A stretch of 64,000 nucleotides of DNA. Origin: Chitinophagaceae bacterium. GTDB taxonomy: Bacteria > Bacteroidota > Bacteroidia > Chitinophagales > Chitinophagaceae. The position numbers and the translations under genes are program-made. Location of the stretch: positions 186,001-250,000 of the forward strand of contig JADJFD010000002.1 of NCBI GenBank assembly GCA_016708765.1, written 5' to 3'. Below, one piece after another: positions 55,401-64,000 of this stretch (positions within the stretch are counted from its first letter, which is position 1; the number at the start of each line of letters is the position of its first letter). Below the pieces are notes generated by a model that ran no database searches, was not told where the DNA came from, and was given only the letters and a program-made list of their open reading frames with translations.

Positions 55401-58400
55401 GCTTCTGCTTTCTCTAAATCGAGAAAACGAACATAGGACTGCTCAAATACTCTTGCAAAACGTTTTAGAATTTCAATTTCCTCCTCCGAAAGAACTTTTC
55501 CGGAAATGCTGTTGACGATGATAGTAGAATTTTTTCCAATAGCAATCCAATGCTCATAACTTTCGCTGCTTAAAAGTGCCTGCTTCAATGTGTCGGGAAG
55601 ATATTTAAAGTCGGAATGTTCAAACGCATAATGAAACCAACTGTTCTTTTCTTCAAACGAATACTTCTTAGAAAAAAAGTCAAGCCCTTTTTCTTTTGCT
55701 TCAAAAAAATCAGTCAACAAGATATTATCTGTATAAGGAACCTTGGAACGAATGGGAGCTGACTGAAAAGGAGCAGCAGACCACTGCACTGCATCTTTTG
55801 AGCCTTCCGGATAAATATTGATATGAGCGGCAGAACCATCATCCATCACAAATCCCAATTCTTGCAATTTTTCCAATACAATTGAAACAACTTCGCCTAA
55901 TTCTTCGCTGGAGTGCATTGCTAAAGAACGGCTTCTCACTTTTTCTAATGCTGCTTCAATGGTGGCTTCTCTGGCTTGTGACTCTGCTTTTTGCAGATCG
56001 AGAAAACGGGTATAGGTTTGCTCAAACACTTTTGCAAAGCGTTTAAAAACCTGGTGCATTTCGGGGAATTGCTCGTATGTGATAAAGATTAGGTTACCAT
56101 AGGCAAAATTTGCAAGGTGGTCAATTTGAAAAGTGGGCAATTCAAAACCTGCGTCCAACATGCTTTGCAGCAACTCGCCGACTCCTGGCAACGAAAGCAT
56201 ATATTGGTAATGATCTGTTTGTTCCTCGCCTTCTTTCTCATATACCAAAAGTTCAATACCCTTTTTTCTGGATTCATCAAATCTTCTGAATACTGGATGA
56301 TCATTGAGGGGGATTTTGCAGGGTGAAGGTGAAATAACTCCGTCAGGACTGCCCGGGTAGTAGGTGAATGCTTTATCACCCGGTTCCCATATATTGAACC
56401 CGCAATTCCATTGGGGTACTCCTAATCCTTTCACTTGCTGAAATAATACGGTAGCCACTTCAAGCAATTCTTCGGAGTGTTGCATAGCCATTGTTCTGGC
56501 TCTTACTCTTTCTAATGCTAATTCAATCTCAGCTTCTCTGGCTTGTGCTTCTGCTTTTTGCAGGTCGAGGAAACGGGTATAGGATTGCTCAAAAACTTTT
56601 GCAAACCTTTTTAGAATTGCATTTTCTCCTTCTGTCAACGGTATACCAGAATGACTGACCAATATAATAGCAGAATTTTTCTCAAAAGCTATTGCAACAT
56701 CATAATATTTAAATCCAAGGGCTTTTTTCTTTTCCTTTTGCGGCATGTTTTTTAAAGCCGGAAGCTCAAAAAAGTATTTAAACAGGGTATTCTTTTCTTG
56801 AACAGTGTACGATTTAGCATAGAAATCTGTTCCGTTTTGCCGGGCATTCCAAATGTCATTCTGAACAGGGTGATCTATGTAAGGAGTGAGAAAACTGATG
56901 ATTGTTTTATATTCAGGTGAAGCCACCCATTGATAATAATCTTTAGATTCTTTTTCATAAGTGAAAATTGCCGTTGCCCGGTTTTCCATGGCAATACCCA
57001 AATCCTGCAATTTCTTAAGTACTTCAAGTATCACATCCTTAAGCTCATCACTCTTATGCATAGCCAAAGATGTTGAACGTACTTTTTCGAGTGCTGCTTC
57101 TATCTGTGCTTCCCTTGCACTTACTTCTGCTTTTTGCAAATCGAGAAAACGGGTATAGGATTGTTCAAAGACTTTTCCGAAGCGTTGAAGTATTTCATTG
57201 TCAGCCGTAGAAAAAATTTCACCAAGATGATTGATAATAAAAATGCTGGTATGGTTTGATACAAAGCAGGAACGGGTGTAACCTCCGGGACTTGAAAGGG
57301 TTTCTTTTTTCTCTTTAGCTTTTAGCTTTGACCAAGGTTCATGTTTAAATAAAAATGTGAAAAAATCCTTTTTCTCTTTTTGTGTGAATGCTTCGGTAAA
57401 AAATCCCGGGCCTTTTTTTATACGGTTTATAAGATTGGTACAAAATGGTTTTTTATAGAGCGGAATATGTACTTCTTCTGTTGTGTTGGCAGTGCCGCCT
57501 GATCCCCAGCAGCGGAGTGTTGTTTCAATATCGCTATTGATAGCAATGAATGAACCTCCATTAATAGCAATATTTAAATTGAGTAATTCTTTATGCACCG
57601 TGTGAATAACATCTTGTAATTCGGAAGTGTTGTGCATGGATAGGCTCCGTGAACGGACTCTCTCCAATGATGCTTCAATCTGCGCTTCTCTTACTTGTGC
57701 TTCTGCCAGCATAATATCTGCATATCGCTGATAGGCAAGTTGAAATACATTTCTGAATCGTTGTAACAGTTGTTGTTTTTCTTTTGTAATTGGACTATAA
57801 GTGGATATGCCAATTCCACTGTTGCCTACTGAGTAATTATAATAGTGTAATGATTCTATTTTATTTAGCCTTGGGTCATTGGGTTCTTTATTGGCTTTTC
57901 TAAATGTAATCCAATCCTTGAGTTCTTTTCCTTTTACCACAAGATGGTGAAAGGCATTGGCAGATTTACGGATTGCTTTTACAAATTTTTCTATTGAAGT
58001 GTTGCCTTTAACAGGAATTTGGGCTACCTGGCCACCTGTCTTCAATGAGTAATCATAATTAATAAAAAAAACGTTGTCTTCAGGAAAGGAATGGATCATT
58101 GCGTTTCTTAAATCATCAAACCCAAGCGACTTTAATTCATGGTATAATATTTTGCAAACACCCAGCATATCATCGGGCTTATGCATGCCCATTGCTACGG
58201 CACGAACTTTTTCTAATGCTGACTCAATTTCAAGTTCCTTGTTTTTCTTTTGCAGATCAAGTGTACGCAAGGCTACAACCTGCTCCAGTTCTTTTACTTT
58301 TTTTCGGCTTCACCTAAGTGAAAAGTATCGTCTGAACTGCTGCCAGCATCGGGTACTGATCCATGAAAGAATACCATCTGCCACTTCTCATGCTGGTATC

Positions 58401-58758
58401 TAAATAAGGTACTAAACCACAAATGAAGAGAGTGATTACTTTTTTTAGCACCAATCTGTACCACCATTTCATCCCTAAACTGCACCGTAGTTTCGTTTAT
58501 AAACTTAGGTTGGTAAGGCGTAATTATTTTAGCCTTGAACACTGTACCTTTTGCCTGCCTCCTCGCATCCATTACCATTTTCCTGAAGTCTGCTCTCGAC
58601 CGCACTTTTTCATCGGCAGCAGTACCATAGCCATTTACATCTTCTGCTATGTATTGGTTGATGTAACGAAGTGGCGCCTTCATATTAAGGATACTTATTT
58701 CCATAGCACATTGATAGGCTTTCGATAAATCAACTTTTATTTGTTTTGCCAATTTCAT
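49419..58758 (-). CDS. Giant histidine kinase with NTF2-like domain and 14 GAF-like modules, two one-base frameshifts
   Basis: A soluble kinase of about 3,113 residues. Residues 1-150 are an NTF2/SnoaL-like domain (MKLAKQIKVDLSKAYQCA, LHLWFSTLFRYQHEKWQMVFFHG). Then 14 tandem modules of about 190 residues follow; each begins with a helix like REAQIEAALEKVRSRSLAMH, contains a GAF-like alpha/beta body, and ends with FAKVFEQTYTRFLDLQKAEA. Residues about 2867-3113 are the transmitter (phosphoaccepting His in AHEIQNPLNF, NLLTNAFYVV, DNGNGI, GTGLGLSLSYDI). Two missing bases break it: in the T-run 58298-58304, joining AEKK to VKELEQVV, and near 53308-53313 in module 9, joining FYRSFYH to PGIPEASKDF. 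Total length fits two one-base deletions. No membrane helices are visible. Confidence 0.85.
50290..58260. repeat. Fourteen tandem repeats of about 570 bp in the giant kinase gene
   Basis: The linker coding for RFLDLQKAEAQAREA recurs about every 560-590 bp (near 50821, 51381, 51951, 52521, 53096, 53655, 54231, 54815, 55405, 55975, 56541, 57115 and 57700, plus the first unit). Linker DNA such as GCTTCTGCTTTTTGCAGATC recurs with few changes, while the module bodies differ widely. The units must have arisen by repeated duplication. Confidence 0.85.
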
Positions 58759-58761
58759 TTC

Positions 58762-61065
58762 CTATCCGTTTACAGGTAAACTAATTATAAATTCAGTTCC
58801 TTCTCCTTTCTTCGTTTCTACTTTTAACTCACCACCATGTCCTTTTGTGATAATGTCATAGCTTAAACTCAAACCCAAACCTGTTCCCTGCCCGGTGGGT
58901 TTGGTGGTAAAGAAGGGTTGAAAGATTTTGTCTAATACTTTTTGAGGAATGCCACCCCCATTGTCAGTTACCTTTATCTCCACTTTGCCCCCATCCCCTA
59001 AAGGGGAGCCGAGTTTTCGAGTGGTAATAGTCACTGTTGGTTCATACGGTTCATTACCCCCCTTTAGGGGATGGGGGCTTTTTTTCTTCTCTTCTACTGC
59101 ATAAAATGCATTGGTCAGCAAATTCAAAACCACTCTGCCAATATCCTGCGGAATGATATTGATGTTACCGATTGAATTATCAAAATCGGTTTTTATGGTT
59201 GCATTAAATGATTTGTCTTTTGCCCGCAAGCCATGATAGGAGAGACGGAGGTATTCATCACACAAGGCATTGATATCTGTTGATTCTTTTACTCCACTGC
59301 TACTTCTTGAGTGTTGCAACATTCCTTTTACTATTGCATCGGCTCTTTTTCCATGGTGGTTTATTTTTTCTTCGTTCTCTTTTATGTCTTTTGCAATAGC
59401 TTTTACTTCTGCTGTATTACCTTTTTCAACTTCTTCAACCAATTCACTGATCAACTCTCCATTCACTTCACTAAAATTGTTAACAAAATTTAAGGGGTTT
59501 TGAATCTCGTGAGCAATGCCTGCGGTGAGTTCGCCAAGGCTAGCCATTTTTTCGGATTGGATGAGTTGGGTTTGTGTTGATCTCAGATCGGCAAGTGTTT
59601 TTTCCAATACCAGGTTTGCTTTCTTTTTAGAACGGAACCTGTAGTAAACACCTGCCACTATTAAAAAAAGCAAAGCCGCTATACCAATCGAGAAATTACG
59701 GGATAGGGCGGATATTTTGTTTTGGCTTTCCAATTTTGCAATGGAAAGTTCTTTAGCATTCATCTCCTGCTCTATTTCAAAGCTTAAAGAGCCGTAATTT
59801 TCCTGGTCTGCCTGTATGCTATTCTGCAACGAAATAAAAGATGCCAGCGCATCATTGGCCTTTTTATAATTACCTCTTTGCTCATGTAATTGGGCAAGCA
59901 ATTTATAATCTCTTTGCACATACAAACGCTGACTTTTTATTCTTACTATATCCTTTTCCAACAATGCTATTGCCTCATCGATCCTGTTTTGTTCGATTCG
60001 GATCAATGCTAAATAATAATCGGGCGCCATTGTTCCGGGCCGTGCATCTGCTTGTATTTTATTCTCTTCTATTAATTGCCAGCATTTTTTTAAAGCCGCT
60101 TCCGCTTCTTCCAGCTTGCCTGTTTTTATTTTATAATAGCCTTTTATTTGAAGAGCGGATGCAACATAGTCAGGTGCTTCTTTATTATTCTCATGAGTAA
60201 GTACCAAATCTAAATAATACATAACGCTGTCCAATTGACCGGATAACAGCTTGATCTGTGCCATTATGTTGGATGCATTTGAAGGTGCTGCTATACCTCT
60301 CCTTCTATCCTCATTGTAGGTAATACGGTTATATTTTTGTGCTTCTTTGTAATCTCCTTTTTGCAGATAGTAAAACGCTATAACCCCAATATTATTAAAC
60401 CAGTTTCGCCTGCCCACAGGGTCTGTAAACGAGGGAATACTGTTATCAAATGTGGTGTCAGGCCTCATGTAACTTACCGATTTTTTCATGTGATAGATCG
60501 CCTGGTCAAGCAACCCGGTTGTTCGGTAAAAACCAGCCAGCACATAGTAGCAAATACTAAGACCTGTGGAATCGTTTTTTAATTTATACTGCTTCAGGTT
60601 TTCGTTGAAATACTGAAACCCCTCATTCAGCGTATTGGAGTTTCTATAAGGCAACCTCAATTGTCTCATAAAGCCGCTGCTGATCAATCTTGCATTGGGC
60701 GTTCTGCTTTTTTCCAGTTCAGCTATCTGGTACTTCCCATAATCTATGGATTTGTTTTTATCAGTTGCTATTAAACTGTTCATTATAGCATACTTTACTC
60801 TGTAACTCCAATACTCTTCTTTTCCATTAATAAAGAGATCACCTGTCTTTTCAAGTGTTGCAATTGATTCATCATTTAAAGTGGTTTTTTCAATCAGGTT
60901 TACAGCAAACGTAAACCGGGAACTATCTATACCTTTTTCGATTTTACTGTTTTTTAGTAGTTGAATAATCGAATCAACACGACTTTGTTGTGCATACAAG
61001 TTTACAAGACTGGTACAAAATAGAAATGTCATCAGTAGTTTCAGAAAAGATTGTTGTATGCTCAT
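58762..61065 (-). CDS. TPR-type membrane histidine kinase
   Basis: A 767-residue kinase. A signal peptide (LMTFLFCTSLVNLYA) is followed by a periplasmic TPR region of roughly residues 30-440 (helical pairs such as GLLDQAIYHMKKSV, GDYKEAQKYN, GKLEEAEAALKKCW), one membrane helix (IGIAALLFLIVAGVYY), and the island's shared transmitter (SEKMASLGELTAG, HEIQNPLN, DNGGGI). Two loops of the HATPase domain are longer than in paralogues because of palindromic insertions (see 58987-59078). It ends 3 bp before the giant kinase start, so the two are one operon. Confidence 0.93.
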   Translation of the reverse strand: MSIQQSFLKLLMTFLFCTSLVNLYAQQSRVDSIIQLLKNSKIEKGIDSSRFTFAVNLIEKTTLNDESIATLEKTGDLFINGKEEYWSYRVKYAIMNSLIATDKNKSIDYGKYQIAELEKSRTPNARLISSGFMRQLRLPYRNSNTLNEGFQYFNENLKQYKLKNDSTGLSICYYVLAGFYRTTGLLDQAIYHMKKSVSYMRPDTTFDNSIPSFTDPVGRRNWFNNIGVIAFYYLQKGDYKEAQKYNRITYNEDRRRGIAAPSNASNIMAQIKLLSGQLDSVMYYLDLVLTHENNKEAPDYVASALQIKGYYKIKTGKLEEAEAALKKCWQLIEENKIQADARPGTMAPDYYLALIRIEQNRIDEAIALLEKDIVRIKSQRLYVQRDYKLLAQLHEQRGNYKKANDALASFISLQNSIQADQENYGSLSFEIEQEMNAKELSIAKLESQNKISALSRNFSIGIAALLFLIVAGVYYRFRSKKKANLVLEKTLADLRSTQTQLIQSEKMASLGELTAGIAHEIQNPLNFVNNFSEVNGELISELVEEVEKGNTAEVKAIAKDIKENEEKINHHGKRADAIVKGMLQHSRSSSGVKESTDINALCDEYLRLSYHGLRAKDKSFNATIKTDFDNSIGNINIIPQDIGRVVLNLLTNAFYAVEEKKKSPHPLKGGNEPYEPTVTITTRKLGSPLGDGGKVEIKVTDNGGGIPQKVLDKIFQPFFTTKPTGQGTGLGLSLSYDIITKGHGGELKVETKKGEGTEFIISLPVNG
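58987..59078. repeat. 20-bp GC-rich inverted repeat pair inside the kinase coding region
   Basis: GCCCCCATCCCCTAAAGGGG at 58987-59006 and its exact complement at 59059-59078, 52 bp apart. Each arm is itself a near-palindrome (CCCCTAAAGGGG) and codes for the extra residues LGSPLGDGG and SPHPLKGG in two HATPase loops. The element class is common between genes in Bacteroidota, from memory. Confidence 0.8.
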
Positions 61066-61073
61066 ATTTTTAT

Positions 61074-63074
61074 TTAGGCTGGTAATGTGATTATAAGTGT
61101 TGTTCCTTCTCCCCGTCCGATCGGGTCATCCGGGCGGGCTTCTTTCGTTTCCACTTTCAATTCTCCACCATGTGCTTTCACAATGTCATAACTCAAACTC
61201 AAACCCAATCCTGTTCCTTGCCCGGTTGGTTTAGTGGTAAAGAAGGGTTGAAAGATTTTTTCCAATACTTTTTGAGAGATGCCATTGCCGTTGTCGGTTA
61301 CCCGTATCTCAGCCCCCCTGCCCCCCGATAGGGGGTTCTTAGTCGCCTTTGTTTCAATGCTAACTATTGGCTCATAGTCATCAATTCCTGATTTCTTTTT
61401 CTCATCAACCACATAAAAAGCATTGGTCAGTAAATTCAAAATAACCCTTCCAATATCCTGTGGAATAATATTGATGTTACCGATTGAATTATCAAAATCA
61501 GTTTTGATGGTTGCATTAAATGATTTGTCTTTTGCACGAAGACCATGATAACTCAATCTTAAATATTCATCACACAATGCATTAATATCTGTTGGTTCTT
61601 TTACACCACTGCTGCTACGACTGTGTTGCAACATTCCTTTTACAATGGCGTCGGCTCTTTTGCCATGGTGGTTTATTTTCAGTTCGTTCTCTTTAATGTC
61701 TTTTGCAATTGCTTTTGCATCGGTATAATTTCCTTTATCTATTTCCTGTTCAAGTTCTTCTGCTAATTCTGTATTCACTTCAGAAAAATTATTTACAAAG
61801 TTCAACGGGTTTTGAATTTCATGGGCAATACCCGCAGTGAGTTCTCCAAGGCTTGCCATTTTTTCGGATTGGACTAACTGGGATTGGGTAGATTTTAAAT
61901 TAGTGAGTGTGGTTTCTAACACTTTATTTGCCTTTTGCTTTTGGCGGCTGTTGCGATAAAGAATAAAGCCGACGATGGAAAGGACGGCATGGCCCCCCAA
62001 TAGGATACCAGTGCGTATTTTATTTTGGTAAGCAACTTGTGACGCCTCAATATTTCTTTTTCGCTGTTCTTCTTCAAAGGTTAGCATTTGAATTTGCTGA
62101 TTGGTGCGTAGGCTGTTAACGCTGTCGTTGGCAGCGGAATAAACTTTCCAATATTTTACCGTACTGTCTGGGTTGATGTTTTGATAATACTCCGTTAATA
62201 GTTTAGCAGGTTTTAGTACAAGGTTGTTCATCTCTGTTCCGCTAACAACGTTAACAGCCTTTTTAAAATAAAAGGCGGATGAGTCGTATTGCTTTATGCG
62301 GTTAAAATGCTCCGCGATGGCAACATAGGTTATATTTAAATAGCGGGGTGATTGAGTGCTGGTTGCTAATTTCAATGAGAGCCAGAAATATTTTTGCACA
62401 CTATCCAGCAAGTTCTTTTGGCTATATACACTGGCAATGTTTGAATAAATACCACTCTGATTGCCAACCCCGGGGGTATTGTCAATTCTTCTCTGTGCTT
62501 CGTTTGAATAAAATAATGATGAATCGTAATTCCCCATGTTATAAAACACAACCCCGATATTCATACAGGCGTACCAAATATCGTTTCTGCCAGCAGTTTC
62601 AAAATTCCGAAATGCGTCCCGGTAAAGCGTTAAGGCTTTTTCATTTTCCAACCTGTCTTTATAAATATGGCCCATTTGGTTGAGAGCAAACCCAATAAGA
62701 ATTTTGTTACTTGTCTTTTCCGCCGCTGTCACAGCCTGGCGATGCAGTTCTAATGCTTTTACATAGTTACCGGTCAGCCTGTACGCCTGGCCGGCTGCAC
62801 TTAATGCAGCCGATTCACTAAAAATATCATTATACTTCTTTGAGGCATCCAACAATTTTTGACTAAGACTAAGTAGTTGCAGCGGGAAGCCGTCAATGGC
62901 AGTACCATAGAAAGAGGTAATCAAGTCGGCTTTTTTATTTTCATCTTTTTCTTTTATAAGCAAGTTGAGTATCGAGTCGCATCGCAGTTCTATTTGCTCT
63001 GGTATATTCTCCTGGCTATGAGCGGTAAAACCGATGGTTAAAAAAAAGAAGAAAAGAAAAAATTTATTTCTCAT
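61074..63074 (-). CDS. TPR-type membrane histidine kinase
   Basis: A 666-residue kinase of the same design as the previous one: signal peptide (FFLFFFFLTIGFTAHS), periplasmic TPR region (NYVKALELHRQAV, ENEKALTLYRDAF, NYDSSLFYSNEA), membrane helix (TGILLGGHAVLSIVGFILYR) and the shared transmitter. Paralogue comparison shows two in-frame extra stretches, NPLSGGRG and ARPDDPIGR, each from a GC-rich palindromic element. It lies 8 bp before the next kinase start. Confidence 0.93.
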   Translation of the reverse strand: MRNKFFLFFFFLTIGFTAHSQENIPEQIELRCDSILNLLIKEKDENKKADLITSFYGTAIDGFPLQLLSLSQKLLDASKKYNDIFSESAALSAAGQAYRLTGNYVKALELHRQAVTAAEKTSNKILIGFALNQMGHIYKDRLENEKALTLYRDAFRNFETAGRNDIWYACMNIGVVFYNMGNYDSSLFYSNEAQRRIDNTPGVGNQSGIYSNIASVYSQKNLLDSVQKYFWLSLKLATSTQSPRYLNITYVAIAEHFNRIKQYDSSAFYFKKAVNVVSGTEMNNLVLKPAKLLTEYYQNINPDSTVKYWKVYSAANDSVNSLRTNQQIQMLTFEEEQRKRNIEASQVAYQNKIRTGILLGGHAVLSIVGFILYRNSRQKQKANKVLETTLTNLKSTQSQLVQSEKMASLGELTAGIAHEIQNPLNFVNNFSEVNTELAEELEQEIDKGNYTDAKAIAKDIKENELKINHHGKRADAIVKGMLQHSRSSSGVKEPTDINALCDEYLRLSYHGLRAKDKSFNATIKTDFDNSIGNINIIPQDIGRVILNLLTNAFYVVDEKKKSGIDDYEPIVSIETKATKNPLSGGRGAEIRVTDNGNGISQKVLEKIFQPFFTTKPTGQGTGLGLSLSYDIVKAHGGELKVETKEARPDDPIGRGEGTTLIITLPA
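61111..61142. repeat. GC-rich palindromic element in the kinase C-terminus
   Basis: CCCGTCCGATCGGG followed by TCATCCGGGCGGGC; it codes for the inserted ARPDDPIGR just before the final GEGT motif. The paralogues lack it and read KKGEGT directly. Confidence 0.65.
61312..61336. repeat. GC-rich palindromic element in an HATPase loop
   Basis: GCCCCCCTGCCCCCC followed by GATAGGGGG; it has the same layout as the pair at 58987-59078 and sits at the same loop, coding for NPLSGGRG. Confidence 0.65.
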
Positions 63075-63115
63075 GAATCAGCGATTTAGTTTTTGTCAAC
63101 GATTAAAAAAGTTAA

Positions 63116-64000
63116 TCATACAGGTAAATGAATAATAAATTCAGACCCTTCTCCGTCCTTTGTTATTACTTTCAATTCTCCTCCGTGTCCTTTTGTAATT
63201 ATATCATAACTCAATGATAAACCCAGCCCTGTTCCCTGCCCGGTGGGTTTGGTGGTAAAAAAGGGTTGAAATATCTTTTCCAATATTTTATCGGGTATAC
63301 CATTGCCATTATCTTTTACCCGAACTACTACTTTATCTTTTTCATTTTTTGTACTAACACTTACAACCGGTTCATAACTGCCTTCGGCGGATTGTTTCTT
63401 TTTTTCTGTTACGACATAAAATGCATTGGTAATTAAATTGAGAATTACCCTTCCAATGTCCTGCGGAATTATTTTTATCAACCCGATGGCTTCATCATAA
63501 TCAGTTTTCATAGCAGCATTGAATGTTTTATCTTTTGCTCTTAATCCATGATAAGCCAATCGCAAATATTCATCGGCCAAAGCATTTATATCAGTGAGTT
63601 CTTTTTGTCCGCTGCTGGTTCGGGAGTGTTGTAACATGCCTTTTACAATGCCATCAGCTCTTTTACCGTGGTGATTTATTTTCTCCAGATTCTGAATCAC
63701 ATCCTTAGCAATGTCTTTTACTTCATCATAATTCCCTTTTTCAATTTCCTCTTTCATCTCATCCAATAATTCTTTACTTACTTCTGAAAAATTATTGACA
63801 AAGTTTAAGGGGTTTTGAATTTCATGGGCTATGCCGGCAGTGAGTTCTCCAAGACTGGCCATTTTTTCTGATTGCACCAGTTGAGTTTGTGCCGCTTTCA
63901 GATCGTCCAATGATTGTTGCAGTGCATTGTTCGTTTCTTCTACTGATTTTCTTTTTTGCTCCAGTTCTTCAATCGTTTCTTCTAATAAGATTGCAGTAGT
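63116..64000 (-). CDS. Sensor histidine kinase transmitter (partial, cut by right edge)
   Basis: The last 294 residues of a kinase whose sensor part lies outside the window. A coiled coil (EETIEELEQKRKSVEETNNALQQ) leads to the same transmitter as the other four kinases: SEKMASLGELTAGIAHEIQN, NHHGKRADGIVKGMLQHSR, DNGNGIP and GTGLGLSLSYDI. The HATPase loops are short here (KKKQSAEGSYEP), which helps show the insertions in the neighbours. The frame stays open to the last base, so the start is beyond 64000. It lies 41 bp upstream of the next kinase. Confidence 0.92.
   Translation of the reverse strand, partial: TTAILLEETIEELEQKRKSVEETNNALQQSLDDLKAAQTQLVQSEKMASLGELTAGIAHEIQNPLNFVNNFSEVSKELLDEMKEEIEKGNYDEVKDIAKDVIQNLEKINHHGKRADGIVKGMLQHSRTSSGQKELTDINALADEYLRLAYHGLRAKDKTFNAAMKTDYDEAIGLIKIIPQDIGRVILNLITNAFYVVTEKKKQSAEGSYEPVVSVSTKNEKDKVVVRVKDNGNGIPDKILEKIFQPFFTTKPTGQGTGLGLSLSYDIITKGHGGELKVITKDGEGSEFIIHLPV

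Noticed and set aside
50000..58500. CRISPR-like or mobile repeats because of the regular 570-bp period
   Set aside because: The repeats are protein modules in one coding frame with diverged bodies; no spacers, transposase or terminal repeats are present.

Overview
The window is AT-rich chromosomal DNA of a Bacteroidota bacterium, most likely the Chitinophagaceae side of the phylum. The evidence is a primary-type sigma factor without region 1.1, -7 promoter boxes of the form TAnnTTTG (the best preceded by TTTG or TTG at 19 bp), and phylum-typical families: WG repeats, START-like protein, DUF4288, LytS/LytTR pairs and a Sec/lipoprotein clade II NosZ. I saw no tRNA, rRNA, CRISPR array, insertion sequence or prophage.

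Layout. 1-6.5 kb: metabolic and envelope genes, mostly minus strand (MetZ-like enzyme cut by the left edge, 1-Cys peroxiredoxin, OsmC, cation diffusion facilitator, lipoprotein, LptF/LptG permease). 6.8-16.5 kb: information processing and housekeeping (sigma factor, ffh, rpsP, rimM, dinB, M20 peptidase, WG-repeat protein, S4/Hsp15-like protein). 16.5-33.6 kb: an anaerobic/nitrogen-oxide island. It has Hsp20, a PAS histidine kinase with a receiver-CRP/FNR hybrid regulator, UspA, an RIC di-iron protein, an NsrR-like Rrf2 regulator, a nitrous oxide reductase operon (cytochrome c, nosZ, fasciclin lipoprotein, unknown membrane protein, nosL, nosD, nosF, nosY, second RIC) and a ba3-type oxidase operon (subunits IIa, II, I, Sco, cytochrome c). 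33.7-44.2 kb: trmD, desaturase, a large BNR/Asp-box protein, adenine deaminase, and a LiaF-like/DUF4288/LytS/LytTR unit. 44.3-64 kb: a minus-strand signalling island of five histidine kinases sharing almost the same transmitter core, one receiver, one receiver-adenylate cyclase, a small PstS-like protein and an HD-YitT fusion.

Most notable. (1) One kinase, reconstructed across two single-base frameshifts, is about 3,113 residues: an NTF2/SnoaL-like domain, 14 tandem GAF-like modules of about 190 residues, then the transmitter. (2) A 12-bp dyad TGAY-N4-RTCA, typical of CRP/FNR regulators, lies upstream of hsp20, uspA, both RIC loci, the nos operon (twice, 22 bp apart) and the ba3 oxidase; it is a candidate regulon for the hybrid regulator encoded in the middle of it. 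(3) GC-rich palindromic elements sit in frame inside surface-loop regions of two neighbouring kinases.

Caution. Eight genes carry one single-base indel (two in the giant kinase, so I count eight indel sites in seven loci) and one carries an in-frame stop. The protein homology resumes perfectly after each, so I treat most as assembly or sequencing errors and annotate the full-length genes, naming each break.
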